Assembly (NCBI GenBank): GCA_910578215.1
Contig: CAJTPH010000015.1
Coordinates: 1-64,000 of the forward strand
Source of the DNA: an uncultured Acetatifactor sp.
GTDB lineage: Bacteria > Bacillota > Clostridia > Lachnospirales > Lachnospiraceae
Length of the DNA: 64,000 nt
Direction: 5' to 3'
The stretch's first letter is position 1, and each line of letters opens with the position of its first letter. The translations under genes and the position numbers were made by a program. Below are positions 25,205 through 34,793 of this stretch, in pieces. A model generated the notes under the pieces. The model made no database searches and was not told the origin of the DNA. It was given only the letters and a program-made list of their open reading frames with translations.

Positions 25205-26440
25205 ATGAAACAGAAAATCAATCAGATAGAAGGCGGTATAACCGCGCCAAAGGGCTTTTACGCCGCAGGCGCGGAGGCGGGAATCAAATATAAAAACCGG
25301 ATGGATATGGCGCTGGTGTACAGCGAAACGCCCTGCAGGGCAGCCGGGACCTTTACCAGCAACGTGGTAAAGGCGGCGCCGGTTTTATGGGATAAGAAAA
25401 TCGTGGAGAGCTCTCCTTTTGCTCAGGCGGTGGTGGTCAATTCCGGCATTGCAAACGCCTGTACCGGAAAGCAGGGCATGGAATGCTGTGAAAAGGAGGC
25501 GGAATGTGCGGCAGAGCTGCTGGGGATTCCCGCGGATTCCGTTTTGGTGGCGTCCACGGGCGTCATAGGCATGCAGCTTCCCCTGGACAGACTTACGGAG
25601 GGTATAGGAAAGCTGGCGGCGGCCAAGGCGGATACCCCGGAGGCAGGCCTGGACGCGGCAAGGGCCATTATGACAACGGACACCGTCCACAAGCAGATTG
25701 CGGTAGAGGTTGTACTTGGCGGCCGTACGGTGACGCTGGGCGGCATGTGCAAGGGGTCAGGCATGATCCATCCCAATATGTGCACCATGCTGGGATTTGT
25801 TACCACCGATGCCAATATTTCCAAGGAGCTGCTGCAGAGGGCGTTAAGCGCCGATGTGGTGGATTCCTTTAACATGATTTCCGTGGACGGGGATACCAGC
25901 ACCAACGATACGCTGCTTCTTCTGGCAAACGGTATGGCGGGGAATCCCGAGATCGTCTGCGAGGGTGAGGATTACGATACCTTTTGTGCTGCTCTGCATT
26001 TTATTACTACTTATCTGGCGAAAAAAATGGCGGGGGACGGCGAGGGAGCTACCTGTCTTTTTGAGACGCGAGTGGTGGGGGCCGCCACAAAGGAGGACGC
26101 GAGGGTTCTGGCGAAGGCGGTCATCTGTTCTTCCCTGACTAAGGCGGCTATTTTCGGACATGATGCAAACTGGGGCAGGATTCTGTGCGCGCTGGGCTAT
26201 TCCGGCGCAAGGTTTGACCCGGATAATGTAGATCTTTATTTTCAGGGCAGGAGCGGCAGAATTCAGATTTTTGGAAACGGTACGGCCTGCGATTACAGCG
26301 AGGAGGAGGCTACGAAAATCCTCTCCGACCCGGAGGTGACAGTGCTGGCGGATATGCATATGGGAGAGGCACAGGCCACGGCCTGGGGCTGCGACCTGAG
26401 CTATGACTATGTGAAGATCAATGCGGATTACAGGAGCTGA
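25205..26440 (+). CDS. argJ: Glutamate N-acetyltransferase / amino-acid N-acetyltransferase
   Basis: A 411-residue enzyme that transfers acetyl from N-acetylornithine to glutamate, giving the recycling form of arginine synthesis. It is made as a precursor that cuts itself before a Thr in KGSGMIHPNMCTMLGF. The residue before that Thr is Cys where most relatives have Ala. The C-terminal part contains SSLTKAAIFGHDANWGR. RBS AGAAAGGGAAG. Whether it also uses acetyl-CoA cannot be told from sequence. Confidence 0.96.
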   Translation: MKQKINQIEGGITAPKGFYAAGAEAGIKYKNRMDMALVYSETPCRAAGTFTSNVVKAAPVLWDKKIVESSPFAQAVVVNSGIANACTGKQGMECCEKEAECAAELLGIPADSVLVASTGVIGMQLPLDRLTEGIGKLAAAKADTPEAGLDAARAIMTTDTVHKQIAVEVVLGGRTVTLGGMCKGSGMIHPNMCTMLGFVTTDANISKELLQRALSADVVDSFNMISVDGDTSTNDTLLLLANGMAGNPEIVCEGEDYDTFCAALHFITTYLAKKMAGDGEGATCLFETRVVGAATKEDARVLAKAVICSSLTKAAIFGHDANWGRILCALGYSGARFDPDNVDLYFQGRSGRIQIFGNGTACDYSEEEATKILSDPEVTVLADMHMGEAQATAWGCDLSYDYVKINADYRS

Positions 26441-26497
26441 GCGTGGAAAAGCCCTGCTTTAGCAGGGGGGAAATATTATGGAAAGAGAGTCGGTGAC

Positions 26498-27388
26498 ATG
26501 GAAAAGGATATGGAAAAGGTTCTTCAGAAGGCGGAGGTGCTCATCGAGGCGCTTCCCTATATACAGCGTTTTAACAGAAAAATCATCGTGGTAAAATACG
26601 GCGGCAGCGCCATGAGCAACGAGGAGCTGCAGAAGAATGTCATCAAGGATGTGACGCTTCTTAAGCTGGTGGGCTTTAAGCCCATTATCGTACACGGCGG
26701 CGGCAAGGAGATCAGCCGCTGGGTGGGCAAGGTGGGCAAGGAGGCAAAATTTGTGAACGGCCTGCGTGTCACCGACGGGGAAACCATGGAAATTGCGGAA
26801 ATGGTGCTGAACAAGGTAAATAAAAGCCTGGTGACCATGGTTCAGGAGCTGGGCGTGAAGGCGGTAGGCATCAGCGGCAAGGACGGCGGCCTGCTTCAGG
26901 TGGAAAAGAAGTATGCGGACGGGCAGGACATCGGCTTTGTGGGTGAGATTACCGATGTGAATCCCAAGGTTTTGTTTGATCTGCTGGAGAAGGATTTCCT
27001 TCCCATCGTGGCGCCCATAGGGCTGGATACGGAGTTTCAAACCTACAATATCAATGCCGACGACGCTGCGTGCGCCATCGCCAAGGCGGTGAATGCGGAG
27101 AAGCTGGCCTTCCTGACGGACATCGAGGGGCTGTACAGGGATATCAACGACAGGTCAAGCTTTATCTCCCGGATATCCGCGACACAGGCGGAGGAGCTGA
27201 TAAAGGACGGCTTTATCGGCGGCGGAATGCTGCCCAAGCTGAACAACTGCACCTCCGCCGTCAGAAACGGCGTAAACCGTGTGCACATTTTAGACGGCAG
27301 AATACCCCACTGCCTGCTCCTGGAGATATTTACCAACCAGGGCATCGGGACTGCCATTGTGGACGACGGGGAAGCAGAGACACTGTGA
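26498..27388 (+). CDS. argB: Acetylglutamate kinase
   Basis: A 296-residue amino-acid kinase that phosphorylates N-acetylglutamate. Motifs KYGGSAM and VHGGGKEIS bind ATP and substrate; DDAACAIAKAVNAEKLAFLTD and GGMLPKL are also typical. The N-terminal helix before KYGGSA (about 35 residues) is of the type found in arginine-inhibited hexameric enzymes, suggesting feedback control; this is inference. An alternative start (26510) would remove four residues. Confidence 0.97.
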   Translation: MEKDMEKVLQKAEVLIEALPYIQRFNRKIIVVKYGGSAMSNEELQKNVIKDVTLLKLVGFKPIIVHGGGKEISRWVGKVGKEAKFVNGLRVTDGETMEIAEMVLNKVNKSLVTMVQELGVKAVGISGKDGGLLQVEKKYADGQDIGFVGEITDVNPKVLFDLLEKDFLPIVAPIGLDTEFQTYNINADDAACAIAKAVNAEKLAFLTDIEGLYRDINDRSSFISRISATQAEELIKDGFIGGGMLPKLNNCTSAVRNGVNRVHILDGRIPHCLLLEIFTNQGIGTAIVDDGEAETL

Positions 27389-27503
27389 GAGACGGGGAAG
27401 CTGCCTCTTGGTGTGCGTGAGTCCAAAGTACCGCGGGCTTAGTGCGCCGCCCGGCGACGGGAGGATATGTGAAGTCGTGAAGCGACTGGAATAGGAGAAA
27501 AAA

Positions 27504-28694
27504 ATGGACATGAAGGAATATATCGAGGAGGCGGAAAGCGCGCTTCTGCACACCTATAACCGTTATCAGATCGTGCTTGACAGGGGAGAGGGCGTGCATT
27601 TGTACGATATTGAGGGAAAGGAGTATCTGGATTTTTGCGCAGGCATTGCGGTGTTTGCGCTGGGCTATCACAACAGGGAATACAACGATGCGCTTAAAAG
27701 CCAGATTGACAAGCTGATCCATACCTCCAATTATTACTATAATGTGCCTGCCATTGAGGCGGCTAAGAGCCTCAAGAAGGCTTCCGGCATGGACAGGGTC
27801 TTCTTTACCAACTCAGGCGCCGAGGCGGTGGAGGGAGCCGTCAAGGCGGCGCGTAAGTACGCGTACCTGAAGGACGGCAGGACGGACCATGAGATCATAG
27901 CCATGAACCATTCGTTCCACGGGCGGACCATGGGAGCGCTGGCGGTGACAGGCAATCCGAAATACCGGGAGGCCTTTGAGCCGTTGATCGGCAATATCAG
28001 GTTTGCGGATCTGAACGACTTTGAGAGCGTGGAGAGGCAGGTTACGGACAGGACCTGCGCCATTATCCTGGAGACAGTGCAGGGCGAGGGCGGCATGGTG
28101 CCCGCCGCGGAGGAGTTTTTGAAATCCGTGCGTGCCCTCTGCGACGAGAGGGATATCCTCCTGATTCTGGATGAAATTCAGTGCGGCATGGGCAGGACCG
28201 GGTATATGTTCGCATGGCAGAAATACGGCATAAAGCCTGATATTATGACCACGGCAAAGGCTCTGGGCTGCGGTGTGCCCATCGGGGCGTTTCTGATGAC
28301 GGAGAAGGTGGGGCAAAATTCCCTTGTGGCCGGCGACCACGGCACTACCTACGGAGGAAATCCCCTTGCCTGTGCGGCGGCGCAAAAGGTGCTTGAACTT
28401 TTTGAAAAGAATCGTATAATAGAAAATGTGAGAGAGGTGGCGCCTTATCTGGAAAAGCGTCTGGAGGAGCTGAAGGACAGGCACGGCTGCATTGTCGAGA
28501 GACGGGGTACGGGCTTGATGCAGGGGCTGAAATTTGACAGGCCTGTGGGAGAGTACATCAGCCGGGCGCTGGAGAAGGGCTTGATTCTGATTAACGCGGG
28601 GGCGGATATCATCCGTTTTGTGCCGCCGCTTATTATCACAAAGGACGATGTAAACAGGATGATCGATATATTGGATGGCTGTATTGGGAGTTAA
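27504..28694 (+). CDS. argD: Acetylornithine aminotransferase
   Basis: A 396-residue class III PLP-dependent transaminase that makes N-acetylornithine. Conserved segments are FTNSGAEAVEGAVKAAR, NHSFHGRTMG, LDEIQCGMGRTG, and TTAKALGCGVP with the Schiff-base Lys. RBS ATAGGAGAA. It is the last arg gene of the cluster and lies 6 bases from the next start. The same enzyme family also covers succinyl-diaminopimelate transamination. Confidence 0.95.
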   Translation: MDMKEYIEEAESALLHTYNRYQIVLDRGEGVHLYDIEGKEYLDFCAGIAVFALGYHNREYNDALKSQIDKLIHTSNYYYNVPAIEAAKSLKKASGMDRVFFTNSGAEAVEGAVKAARKYAYLKDGRTDHEIIAMNHSFHGRTMGALAVTGNPKYREAFEPLIGNIRFADLNDFESVERQVTDRTCAIILETVQGEGGMVPAAEEFLKSVRALCDERDILLILDEIQCGMGRTGYMFAWQKYGIKPDIMTTAKALGCGVPIGAFLMTEKVGQNSLVAGDHGTTYGGNPLACAAAQKVLELFEKNRIIENVREVAPYLEKRLEELKDRHGCIVERRGTGLMQGLKFDRPVGEYISRALEKGLILINAGADIIRFVPPLIITKDDVNRMIDILDGCIGS

Positions 28695-28700
28695 TAAAGC

Positions 28701-30062
28701 ATGAGTTTTGGAAAAAGGCTGATATCTGCGGCGGCGGTGCTGGCTTTTGCCGCTGCGGTTTTATATGGGAGCATGTGTGTTCCCGCTGACGCCGTAAGCG
28801 ATGTGGAGGAACCGAGTACCTGGTTTAACAGGAAGGAAACTATCTATTTTTGGTATTCAGATGATAATTTGACTAATTTTATAAACAATGCGGCAGTCTC
28901 CTTTAACGAAAGGGAGAATGTGCGCGTGATTCCGGTGCTCACTTCGGAAAACGAGTACCTGGAGGCTTTGAATAACGCTTCGCTGCACTCCGACCAGGTG
29001 CCGGACGCCTATATCGTCGGGCATGACTTTCTGGAAAAGGCATATTTGGCGGGACTGGCCACACAGATACGGGATACGGAGGGCGTCTGCAGCAGCGAAA
29101 ATTTTCCTGCGGCGGCGCTTTCGGCGGTCTCTTATCATGACAAGCTTGTGGCTTATCCGCTTTCCTTTGACACAAGCGCCCTGGTATACAATACCACTTA
29201 TTTGAAGCAGTGGGCAAGGCAGGCTGCGGAGATGGAGCTGACCGGCACGGAAATGCTGGAGGACGAGGCGGCGGTTGCCGCAAAGGCGCAAGAATATTTT
29301 GCCATTGCCATTCCCAAGGCGGTGGACGACATTAAAAACGTTGCGGAATATTTTGAAACGCCGGAGGGAGTGGAAGGCGTGTTCAAATGGGCGGTGTCGG
29401 ACATTTTCTATAATTTCTGGTTTGTGGGCAATTATATGATAGTGGGCGGCGAAGCGGGGGACATTAAGGAACTGATTGCGATTTACAGCGAGGAGACGGT
29501 TCAGTGTCTGGAGGTCTACAAAGCCCTGAATCAGTTCTTTTATATTGAGCCGGACACGGTGACCTATGATTCCGTGCTTCAGGATTTTATAGACGGAAAG
29601 CTGGTGTTTACCATTGTGACCACAGATGCCGTAAACCGGATTGCGGACGCCAGGGAACAGGGGATTATAAATTTTGAGTACGGTTTTACGGTGCTGCCCG
29701 ATGTGAGCCGGGAGCTTGAGAGCCGCTCCATGTCTGTCACCAGCACGGTGGCGGTGAACGGCTATTCGGAGCACAAGGAGCTGGCGAACCGGTTTGCGGC
29801 GTATCTTGTGGACGAATGCGCCGACTCCATGTACGAGAGGACCGGAAGGGTACCTGCAAAGATAAATGCCAATCAGGACAGCATGGACCTGCAGGTTTTC
29901 AAGCAGGAGTATGCGGACAGTGTCCCGCTTCCGAAGATGATGCGGACGGAAAACTTCTGGCTGCTGCTGGAAGGCCTGTTTGCCAAGGTGTGGAACGGAG
30001 ATGATGTGACGGCGCTGGTACAGGAGCTGGCAGACAGAATCTATTTGCAGGTTAATTCATAG
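28701..30062 (+). CDS. Extracellular solute-binding protein, family 1-like
   Basis: A 453-residue exported protein with an N-terminal hydrophobic segment (about 8-27) that ends near ADA, suggesting signal peptidase I cleavage; no proper lipobox is seen. The mature part resembles sugar-type binding proteins (IYFWYSDDNLTNFINNAAVSFNE, VPDAYIVGHDFLEKAYLAG, ALVYNTTYLKQW). No ABC permease or ATPase is nearby. It follows argD by 6 bases but has a poor RBS, so it may be read through at low level. Ligand unknown. Confidence 0.82.
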   Translation: MSFGKRLISAAAVLAFAAAVLYGSMCVPADAVSDVEEPSTWFNRKETIYFWYSDDNLTNFINNAAVSFNERENVRVIPVLTSENEYLEALNNASLHSDQVPDAYIVGHDFLEKAYLAGLATQIRDTEGVCSSENFPAAALSAVSYHDKLVAYPLSFDTSALVYNTTYLKQWARQAAEMELTGTEMLEDEAAVAAKAQEYFAIAIPKAVDDIKNVAEYFETPEGVEGVFKWAVSDIFYNFWFVGNYMIVGGEAGDIKELIAIYSEETVQCLEVYKALNQFFYIEPDTVTYDSVLQDFIDGKLVFTIVTTDAVNRIADAREQGIINFEYGFTVLPDVSRELESRSMSVTSTVAVNGYSEHKELANRFAAYLVDECADSMYERTGRVPAKINANQDSMDLQVFKQEYADSVPLPKMMRTENFWLLLEGLFAKVWNGDDVTALVQELADRIYLQVNS

Positions 30063-30176
30063 ACTTTCAAGGGAGGCGTTTAAAGCGGCGCTTCCTTAAG
30101 CAAAAATCACGCATAAAAAGCCAATCAGGGGATACACTTTAAAAATGGAACGAGAGCATTCCAAGGAGGTGTTACC

Positions 30177-30608
30177 ATGATTGGTTTTTTTATTGCTTTG
30201 ATTTCAGGCGCTTTAATGAGCATTCAGGGTGTTTATAACACACAGGTGACCAAGGCATCCAGTATCTGGGCGGCAAGCTCGTTTGTACAGCTCACGGCCT
30301 TGATTGTGTGCGTGGGCGCGTGGGCGTGCGCGGACAGGAGTAATCTTCTGAACGTGCTTCGGGTACAGCCCAAATATATGCTTCTGGGAGGCGCCATCGG
30401 CGCGTTTATCACCTATACGGTCATTAAAAGCATGGATATGCTGGGACCGGCGAAGGCGGTGATGCTCATTGTGGTGGCGCAGCTTGCGGTGGCATATATC
30501 ATTGAGCTTTTCGGCTGGTTCGGAGTGGAAAAGCAACCCTGGGAATGGAGAAAGGCAATCGGCATGGCAGTTGCGGTGGCGGGTATTATCATCTTTAAAT
30601 GGAAGTAG
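30177..30608 (+). CDS. Small DMT-superfamily membrane protein (YdcZ/DUF606-like)
   Basis: A 143-residue protein with about four to five membrane helices. GFFIALISGALMSIQGVYN at the start and AIGMAVAVAGIIIFKWK at the end match the half-size DMT transporters of the DUF606 group, which work as dimers or pairs. Strong RBS AAGGAGGTG. Substrate unknown. Confidence 0.88.
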   Translation: MIGFFIALISGALMSIQGVYNTQVTKASSIWAASSFVQLTALIVCVGAWACADRSNLLNVLRVQPKYMLLGGAIGAFITYTVIKSMDMLGPAKAVMLIVVAQLAVAYIIELFGWFGVEKQPWEWRKAIGMAVAVAGIIIFKWK

Positions 30609-30662
30609 CTTTACGATATTTAACGCCTGCGTCCGCCTTCGTAATATTTTTGTAAAATTTAC

Positions 30663-30691
30663 TTGTAAAAACACGGCGATTCCGATACAAT
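30663..30691 (+). promoter_or_regulatory. Sigma-A promoter of the comEA gene
   Basis: TTGTAA (30663-30668) and TACAAT (30686-30691) are 17 bases apart, 60 bases before the ATG at 30752. Confidence 0.65.
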
Positions 30692-30751
30692 GAAATAACA
30701 GCATAGAGAGGCAATCCCTTGACTTTGTTTTTTATAAAAAGGAGAGGGACT

Positions 30752-31408
30752 ATGGTGAAAAAATTTTATTGGGCTTTTATGGCAGCGGCAATGACGCTGT
30801 CCGTATTGTTGTGCGGCTGCGGGGACGAAGGGAACGAGGACGTTATTCTCATCGGAAGCCTCGGCATGTATCCCGGGACGGAGGCTTCCGAACCGGGGGA
30901 GCCGGATGCCGCGCAGACACCGGTAAATCAGGAGGCGTCCGGAAATCCTGCGCCGGTACGTAAAGATCAGGAACCGTCCGTGATACGCGTGTATGTCTGC
31001 GGCGCGGTCGTCCGCCCCGGGGTTGTGGAGATTCCCGGAGGCAGCCGGATAGAGGATGCCCTGTCCGCTGCGGGAGGCTTTCTGCCGGATGCTCTGGCAG
31101 AGGCGGTGAATCTGGCGGATTGGGCCAGTGACGGGCAGATGCTGTATTTTCCCACGGCGGAGGAAGCGGCGGCATGGCTGCCTGTCTCACAGGATGCAGA
31201 GAATGAACAGAGCGGGCTTGTCAATATCAATACGGCGGGAGCGGCGCTTTTGTGCAGCCTGCCCGGAATCGGGGAGGCAAAGGCGGCGGATATCATCGCC
31301 TACAGGGAGGCCCACGGCGGCTTTGGGGACTGTGAGGATATTATGAAGGTGCCGGGCATCAAGACAAGCATATATGAGAAGATACATGATAAAATAAGGG
31401 TTAAATAG
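30752..31408 (+). CDS. comEA: ComEA-type DNA-binding competence lipoprotein
   Basis: A 218-residue protein that should bind extracellular DNA during uptake. The N-terminus ends in LLCGC, a likely lipobox, where classical ComEA has a plain membrane anchor. A SLBB domain (about 78-138, IRVYVCGAVVRPGVVEIPGG) precedes a double helix-hairpin-helix (about 156-218, VNINTAGAALLCSLPGIGEAK and KVPGIKTSIYEKI). Start at 30752 after AAGGAGAGGGA. comEC lies 3.4 kb downstream in the same direction, separated by a two-component system and a GerMN lipoprotein. Confidence 0.92.
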   Translation: MVKKFYWAFMAAAMTLSVLLCGCGDEGNEDVILIGSLGMYPGTEASEPGEPDAAQTPVNQEASGNPAPVRKDQEPSVIRVYVCGAVVRPGVVEIPGGSRIEDALSAAGGFLPDALAEAVNLADWASDGQMLYFPTAEEAAAWLPVSQDAENEQSGLVNINTAGAALLCSLPGIGEAKAADIIAYREAHGGFGDCEDIMKVPGIKTSIYEKIHDKIRVK

Positions 31409-31472
31409 CCCTGCCGGGCTTTATGGGAAAGAGATAAAGGGGTTCCGGCAGCGGGCAGGATGGGAGAAAGGG

Positions 31473-32174
31473 ATGGCTGGAAAGAGAGCTCTTGTGGTAG
31501 ATGATGAAAAGCTGATTGTGAAGGGTATCCGTTTTAGCCTGGAGCAGGATGAAATGCAGGTGGACTGCGCCTATGACGGGGAAGAAGCGCTGGAATATGC
31601 CCGCAATAATCAATATGACATTATATTGCTGGATGTGATGCTGCCCAAATTGACGGGCTTTGAGGTCTGTCAGCAGATTCGGGAATTTTCCAATGTGCCT
31701 ATTATCATGCTTACGGCAAAGGGCGACGATATGGATAAGATCCTTGGGCTGGAGTATGGCGCCGACGACTACATAACGAAGCCCTTTAACATTCTGGAGG
31801 TCAAAGCAAGGATCAAGGCGATCATGCGCCGCATAGAGCCCAAGCGCATCATGGGTGAGGAGTCCTTTGCAAAGACGGTGGAGAGCGGCGAGCTGCGCCT
31901 TGACTGTGAGGGCAGAAGAGCTTATATAGCGGGCGCCGAGATAGGCTTGACCGCAAAGGAATTTGAGGTGCTTGAGCTTTTGATGCTGAATCCCGACAGG
32001 GTGTACAGCCGTGAAAATTTACTGCAGCTGGTCTGGGGAGCGGATTATCCGGGAGATGTGAGGACGGTGGACGTCCATATCAGAAGGCTGCGCGAGAAGG
32101 TGGAGAAGAATCCCAGCGAGCCCCGGTATGTACATACCAAGTGGGGTGTGGGCTACTACTTTCAGAACGCATAA
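31473..32174 (+). CDS. OmpR-family response regulator
   Basis: A 233-residue regulator with a receiver domain (1-120; acidic pair DD at 10-11, phosphoacceptor Asp54 in LLDVMLP, Thr in MLTAKG, Lys in ITKPF) and a winged-helix DNA-binding domain (about 135-233, LTAKEFEVLELL and TVDVHIRRLREKVE). It pairs with the histidine kinase 23 bases downstream. The pair resembles WalRK/PhoPR-like systems but cannot be assigned. Confidence 0.95.
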   Translation: MAGKRALVVDDEKLIVKGIRFSLEQDEMQVDCAYDGEEALEYARNNQYDIILLDVMLPKLTGFEVCQQIREFSNVPIIMLTAKGDDMDKILGLEYGADDYITKPFNILEVKARIKAIMRRIEPKRIMGEESFAKTVESGELRLDCEGRRAYIAGAEIGLTAKEFEVLELLMLNPDRVYSRENLLQLVWGADYPGDVRTVDVHIRRLREKVEKNPSEPRYVHTKWGVGYYFQNA

Positions 32175-32197
32175 CGCAGAAAATATAAAGGATTAAA

Positions 32198-33718
32198 ATG
32201 TTTGCAAAATTATTGGGAGAGCTGAAAAAGCTCCTTTTGCTGCGCAGCCTGCAGGCGCGTATCTTTGTCATTATATTGATAGTGGGGCTTGTGCCGAGCC
32301 TGTTTATGAGGTACGGCATACTGGAAAAATACGAGGAGCGCTCCGTGGAGCAGCGCGTGGCCACCGTCCAGAACCAGCTGATGATCATAGGGAACCATCT
32401 GCTCAGCAACAATTATTTTAATTCCCAGGCAGGGGAGTACAGCACTACCTCCAGGGACGTTATCAACGCGGAGCTGGAGATGATCTCCAACCTTTACGAG
32501 GGGCGCGTCATGATTATCAACGCAAGCCTCAAGGTGGTCAAGGACACATACGGCATCAGCGAGGGGAAAACCATTATCTCCGAAGAAGTGATTAAGTGCT
32601 TTCAGGGCGGAAGCGTCTGGCATTACGACAGGGAGCACGGCTACATAGAGATGACCACTCCTATTATCGATACCAGCGCGGCTTCGGGAGACGGGAAAAG
32701 CAGCGGGAAAACGGTGGGAGTTATGCTGACGAGCATATCCAACGAGGCGATTGTGGCAACCATTGACACGCTGAACCACAATGCCGCAATTCTGGAAAAT
32801 CTTATGCTGATAGGCATTCTGGCGGTGGCGATTGTCTTGTCGTTTCTTTTGGTACGCCCCTTCAACAGACTGACCAGGGCGATTAACGAGGTGAAGGCAG
32901 GCTACAGCGATGCGGGTATTTCCGTGCCTGACTATGCGGAAACCGAGCATATCGTGGAAGCCTTTAACCAGCTTTTGGCAAGGATGCGCGCCCTGGACGA
33001 GTCCAGGCAGGAGTTTGTGGCAAACGTATCTCATGAGCTGAAGACGCCTATGGCCTCCATCAAGGTGCTTGCGGACTCCCTGCTTACGCAGGGTGAGGCG
33101 CCCGCCGAGCTCTACAGGGAGTTCATGGAGGACATCGTATCGGAAATTGACAGAGAAAACCGCATTATCACAGATCTGCTCGCCCTTGTGAAGATGGACA
33201 AAAAGGTCCAGGAGCTGAACATTACCTCTCTGGATGTCAATGAGCTGACAGAGCTGATTCTGAAGCGTCTGCGCCCCATTGCCAGAAAGAAGGACGTAGA
33301 GGTGGTGTTTGAGAGCATGCGTCCTGTGGTCGCGGAGGTGGACGAGGTCAAGCTGACGCTGATTATGACCAATCTGGTGGAAAATGCCATTAAATACAAT
33401 AAGGAGCATGGCTGGGTCAAGGTGGAGCTGGATGCCGACCATCAATATTTTACCTTTGTGGTCAGCGATTCCGGGCGGGGTATTCCCGAGGATTCGCTTC
33501 CCCGTATATATGAGCGCTTTTACCGCATCGACAAGTCCCATTCAAGGGAAATAGGAGGCACGGGTTTGGGACTGGCCATCACAAAGAGCGCGGTGCTTGC
33601 GCACAGAGGCTCTATCACCGTGACAAGCGTGGAGGGGGAGGGCGCAAGCTTTCAGGTAAAAATTCCTTTGATCTACAATGCCGGAAGCATCGGCGCGGCA
33701 CAGGAAAACAGGAATTAA
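32198..33718 (+). CDS. Membrane histidine kinase
   Basis: A 506-residue kinase. Two membrane helices (about 20-40 and 200-222) flank an extracellular sensor domain, followed by HAMP (RPFNRLTRAINEVKAG), HisKA with His279 in NVSHELKTPMASI, and a catalytic ATP domain with NLVENAIKYN, DSGRGIP and GGTGLGLAI. It is cognate to the upstream regulator. The GerMN lipoprotein gene 33 bases downstream may be a target or partner. Confidence 0.95.
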   Translation: MFAKLLGELKKLLLLRSLQARIFVIILIVGLVPSLFMRYGILEKYEERSVEQRVATVQNQLMIIGNHLLSNNYFNSQAGEYSTTSRDVINAELEMISNLYEGRVMIINASLKVVKDTYGISEGKTIISEEVIKCFQGGSVWHYDREHGYIEMTTPIIDTSAASGDGKSSGKTVGVMLTSISNEAIVATIDTLNHNAAILENLMLIGILAVAIVLSFLLVRPFNRLTRAINEVKAGYSDAGISVPDYAETEHIVEAFNQLLARMRALDESRQEFVANVSHELKTPMASIKVLADSLLTQGEAPAELYREFMEDIVSEIDRENRIITDLLALVKMDKKVQELNITSLDVNELTELILKRLRPIARKKDVEVVFESMRPVVAEVDEVKLTLIMTNLVENAIKYNKEHGWVKVELDADHQYFTFVVSDSGRGIPEDSLPRIYERFYRIDKSHSREIGGTGLGLAITKSAVLAHRGSITVTSVEGEGASFQVKIPLIYNAGSIGAAQENRN

Positions 33719-33751
33719 CCCCCGGTCCCGGAATTTGTATAGGAGAACCAA

Positions 33752-34666
33752 GTGAAAAAATTAGTTTTAAGCCTTCTTGCGGCGGTGTGCGCGCTGCTTT
33801 TGGCGGCATGCGCACAGGAGGAGCCCAGCGGGGAGAACGTATATCAGGTATATTATGTAAGCAAGTCGGAGATGAAGGTGGAGCAGCGCGCCTGTGAAAT
33901 TCAGGCGGACAGCTATGAGGGCAGGCTGCAGGAGCTGCTTGAGCTGCTGGCGGCAACGCCTGAAAAGCTGGAATATAAGGCGCCTCTGTCCTATGGCTTT
34001 CGGGTACTGAGCGTTTTTCTGGAGGACGGCAGGATGCTCATAGACATGGACGCTGAATATAAGAAGCTCCCGGTCATTACGGAGGTTCTTGTGCGGGCTG
34101 CCATCGTGCGCACGCTGACCCAGCTTCCGGAGGTGGATAATATTGAATTTACCGTGGAGGGAAACCAGCTCTATGATGCAAACGGAGTCAGAGTGGGGCG
34201 AATGAACGGCACGCAGTTTATTGACAATGACGGCAGCGAGATCAACACCTATGAGCTTGCCAGAGTGAAGCTGTATTTCGCCAATGCGGACGGTAACAGA
34301 CTGATTGCGGCGTACAGGGAAAAGCGCTATTCCACCAACACGCCCATGGAGCGCTTTGTGGTGGAGGAGCTCATAGCCGGACCCAGCGGGAAGGTGGAGG
34401 GGCTGTACCCCACTGTCAATCCGTCCACAAAGATAATCAGCATCATGACAAAGGACAATACCTGTTATGTCAATCTGGACGGGAGCTTTCTAACGGTGGT
34501 AAACAATGTTCCCACGGAGATATCCGTCTATTCCATTGTAAATTCGCTGATAGAGTTAAGCGGTATCAATAAGGTGCAGATACTGATCAACGGGGAGGTG
34601 CCGGCGGTTTTTTCCAATTCCGTATATGAAAGAAATCTGGATATTGTGACGACGCTTGAGCCGTAA
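33752..34666 (+). CDS. GerMN-domain lipoprotein
   Basis: A 304-residue lipoprotein (lipobox LLAAC). It carries two GerMN domains (about 45-140 and 190-295), each with the LxxLxxTP...GxxVxxVxxxDGxxxVDxxxxF-like pattern. GerM of Bacillus is a sporulation and germination protein; the domain also occurs in LpqB-type partners of sensor kinases, which fits the position right after a histidine kinase. GTG start after AGGAGAA. Confidence 0.88.
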   Translation: MKKLVLSLLAAVCALLLAACAQEEPSGENVYQVYYVSKSEMKVEQRACEIQADSYEGRLQELLELLAATPEKLEYKAPLSYGFRVLSVFLEDGRMLIDMDAEYKKLPVITEVLVRAAIVRTLTQLPEVDNIEFTVEGNQLYDANGVRVGRMNGTQFIDNDGSEINTYELARVKLYFANADGNRLIAAYREKRYSTNTPMERFVVEELIAGPSGKVEGLYPTVNPSTKIISIMTKDNTCYVNLDGSFLTVVNNVPTEISVYSIVNSLIELSGINKVQILINGEVPAVFSNSVYERNLDIVTTLEP

Positions 34667-34793
34667 AGAGCGGAATTAAGGCTGCTTTGTATAAGCATGT
34701 TAAATTTTTTTGGATGGGTGCTGAAGCTGAAACATAAAATTTACCCCGGGATGCGGCCCGAAGCATGCCGGGGATTTAGGAAAGGAGGGCAAT

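Noticed and set aside
32210..33541. 443-codon minus-strand frame
   Set aside because: Shadow of the histidine kinase gene; no RBS, no recognisable domain.
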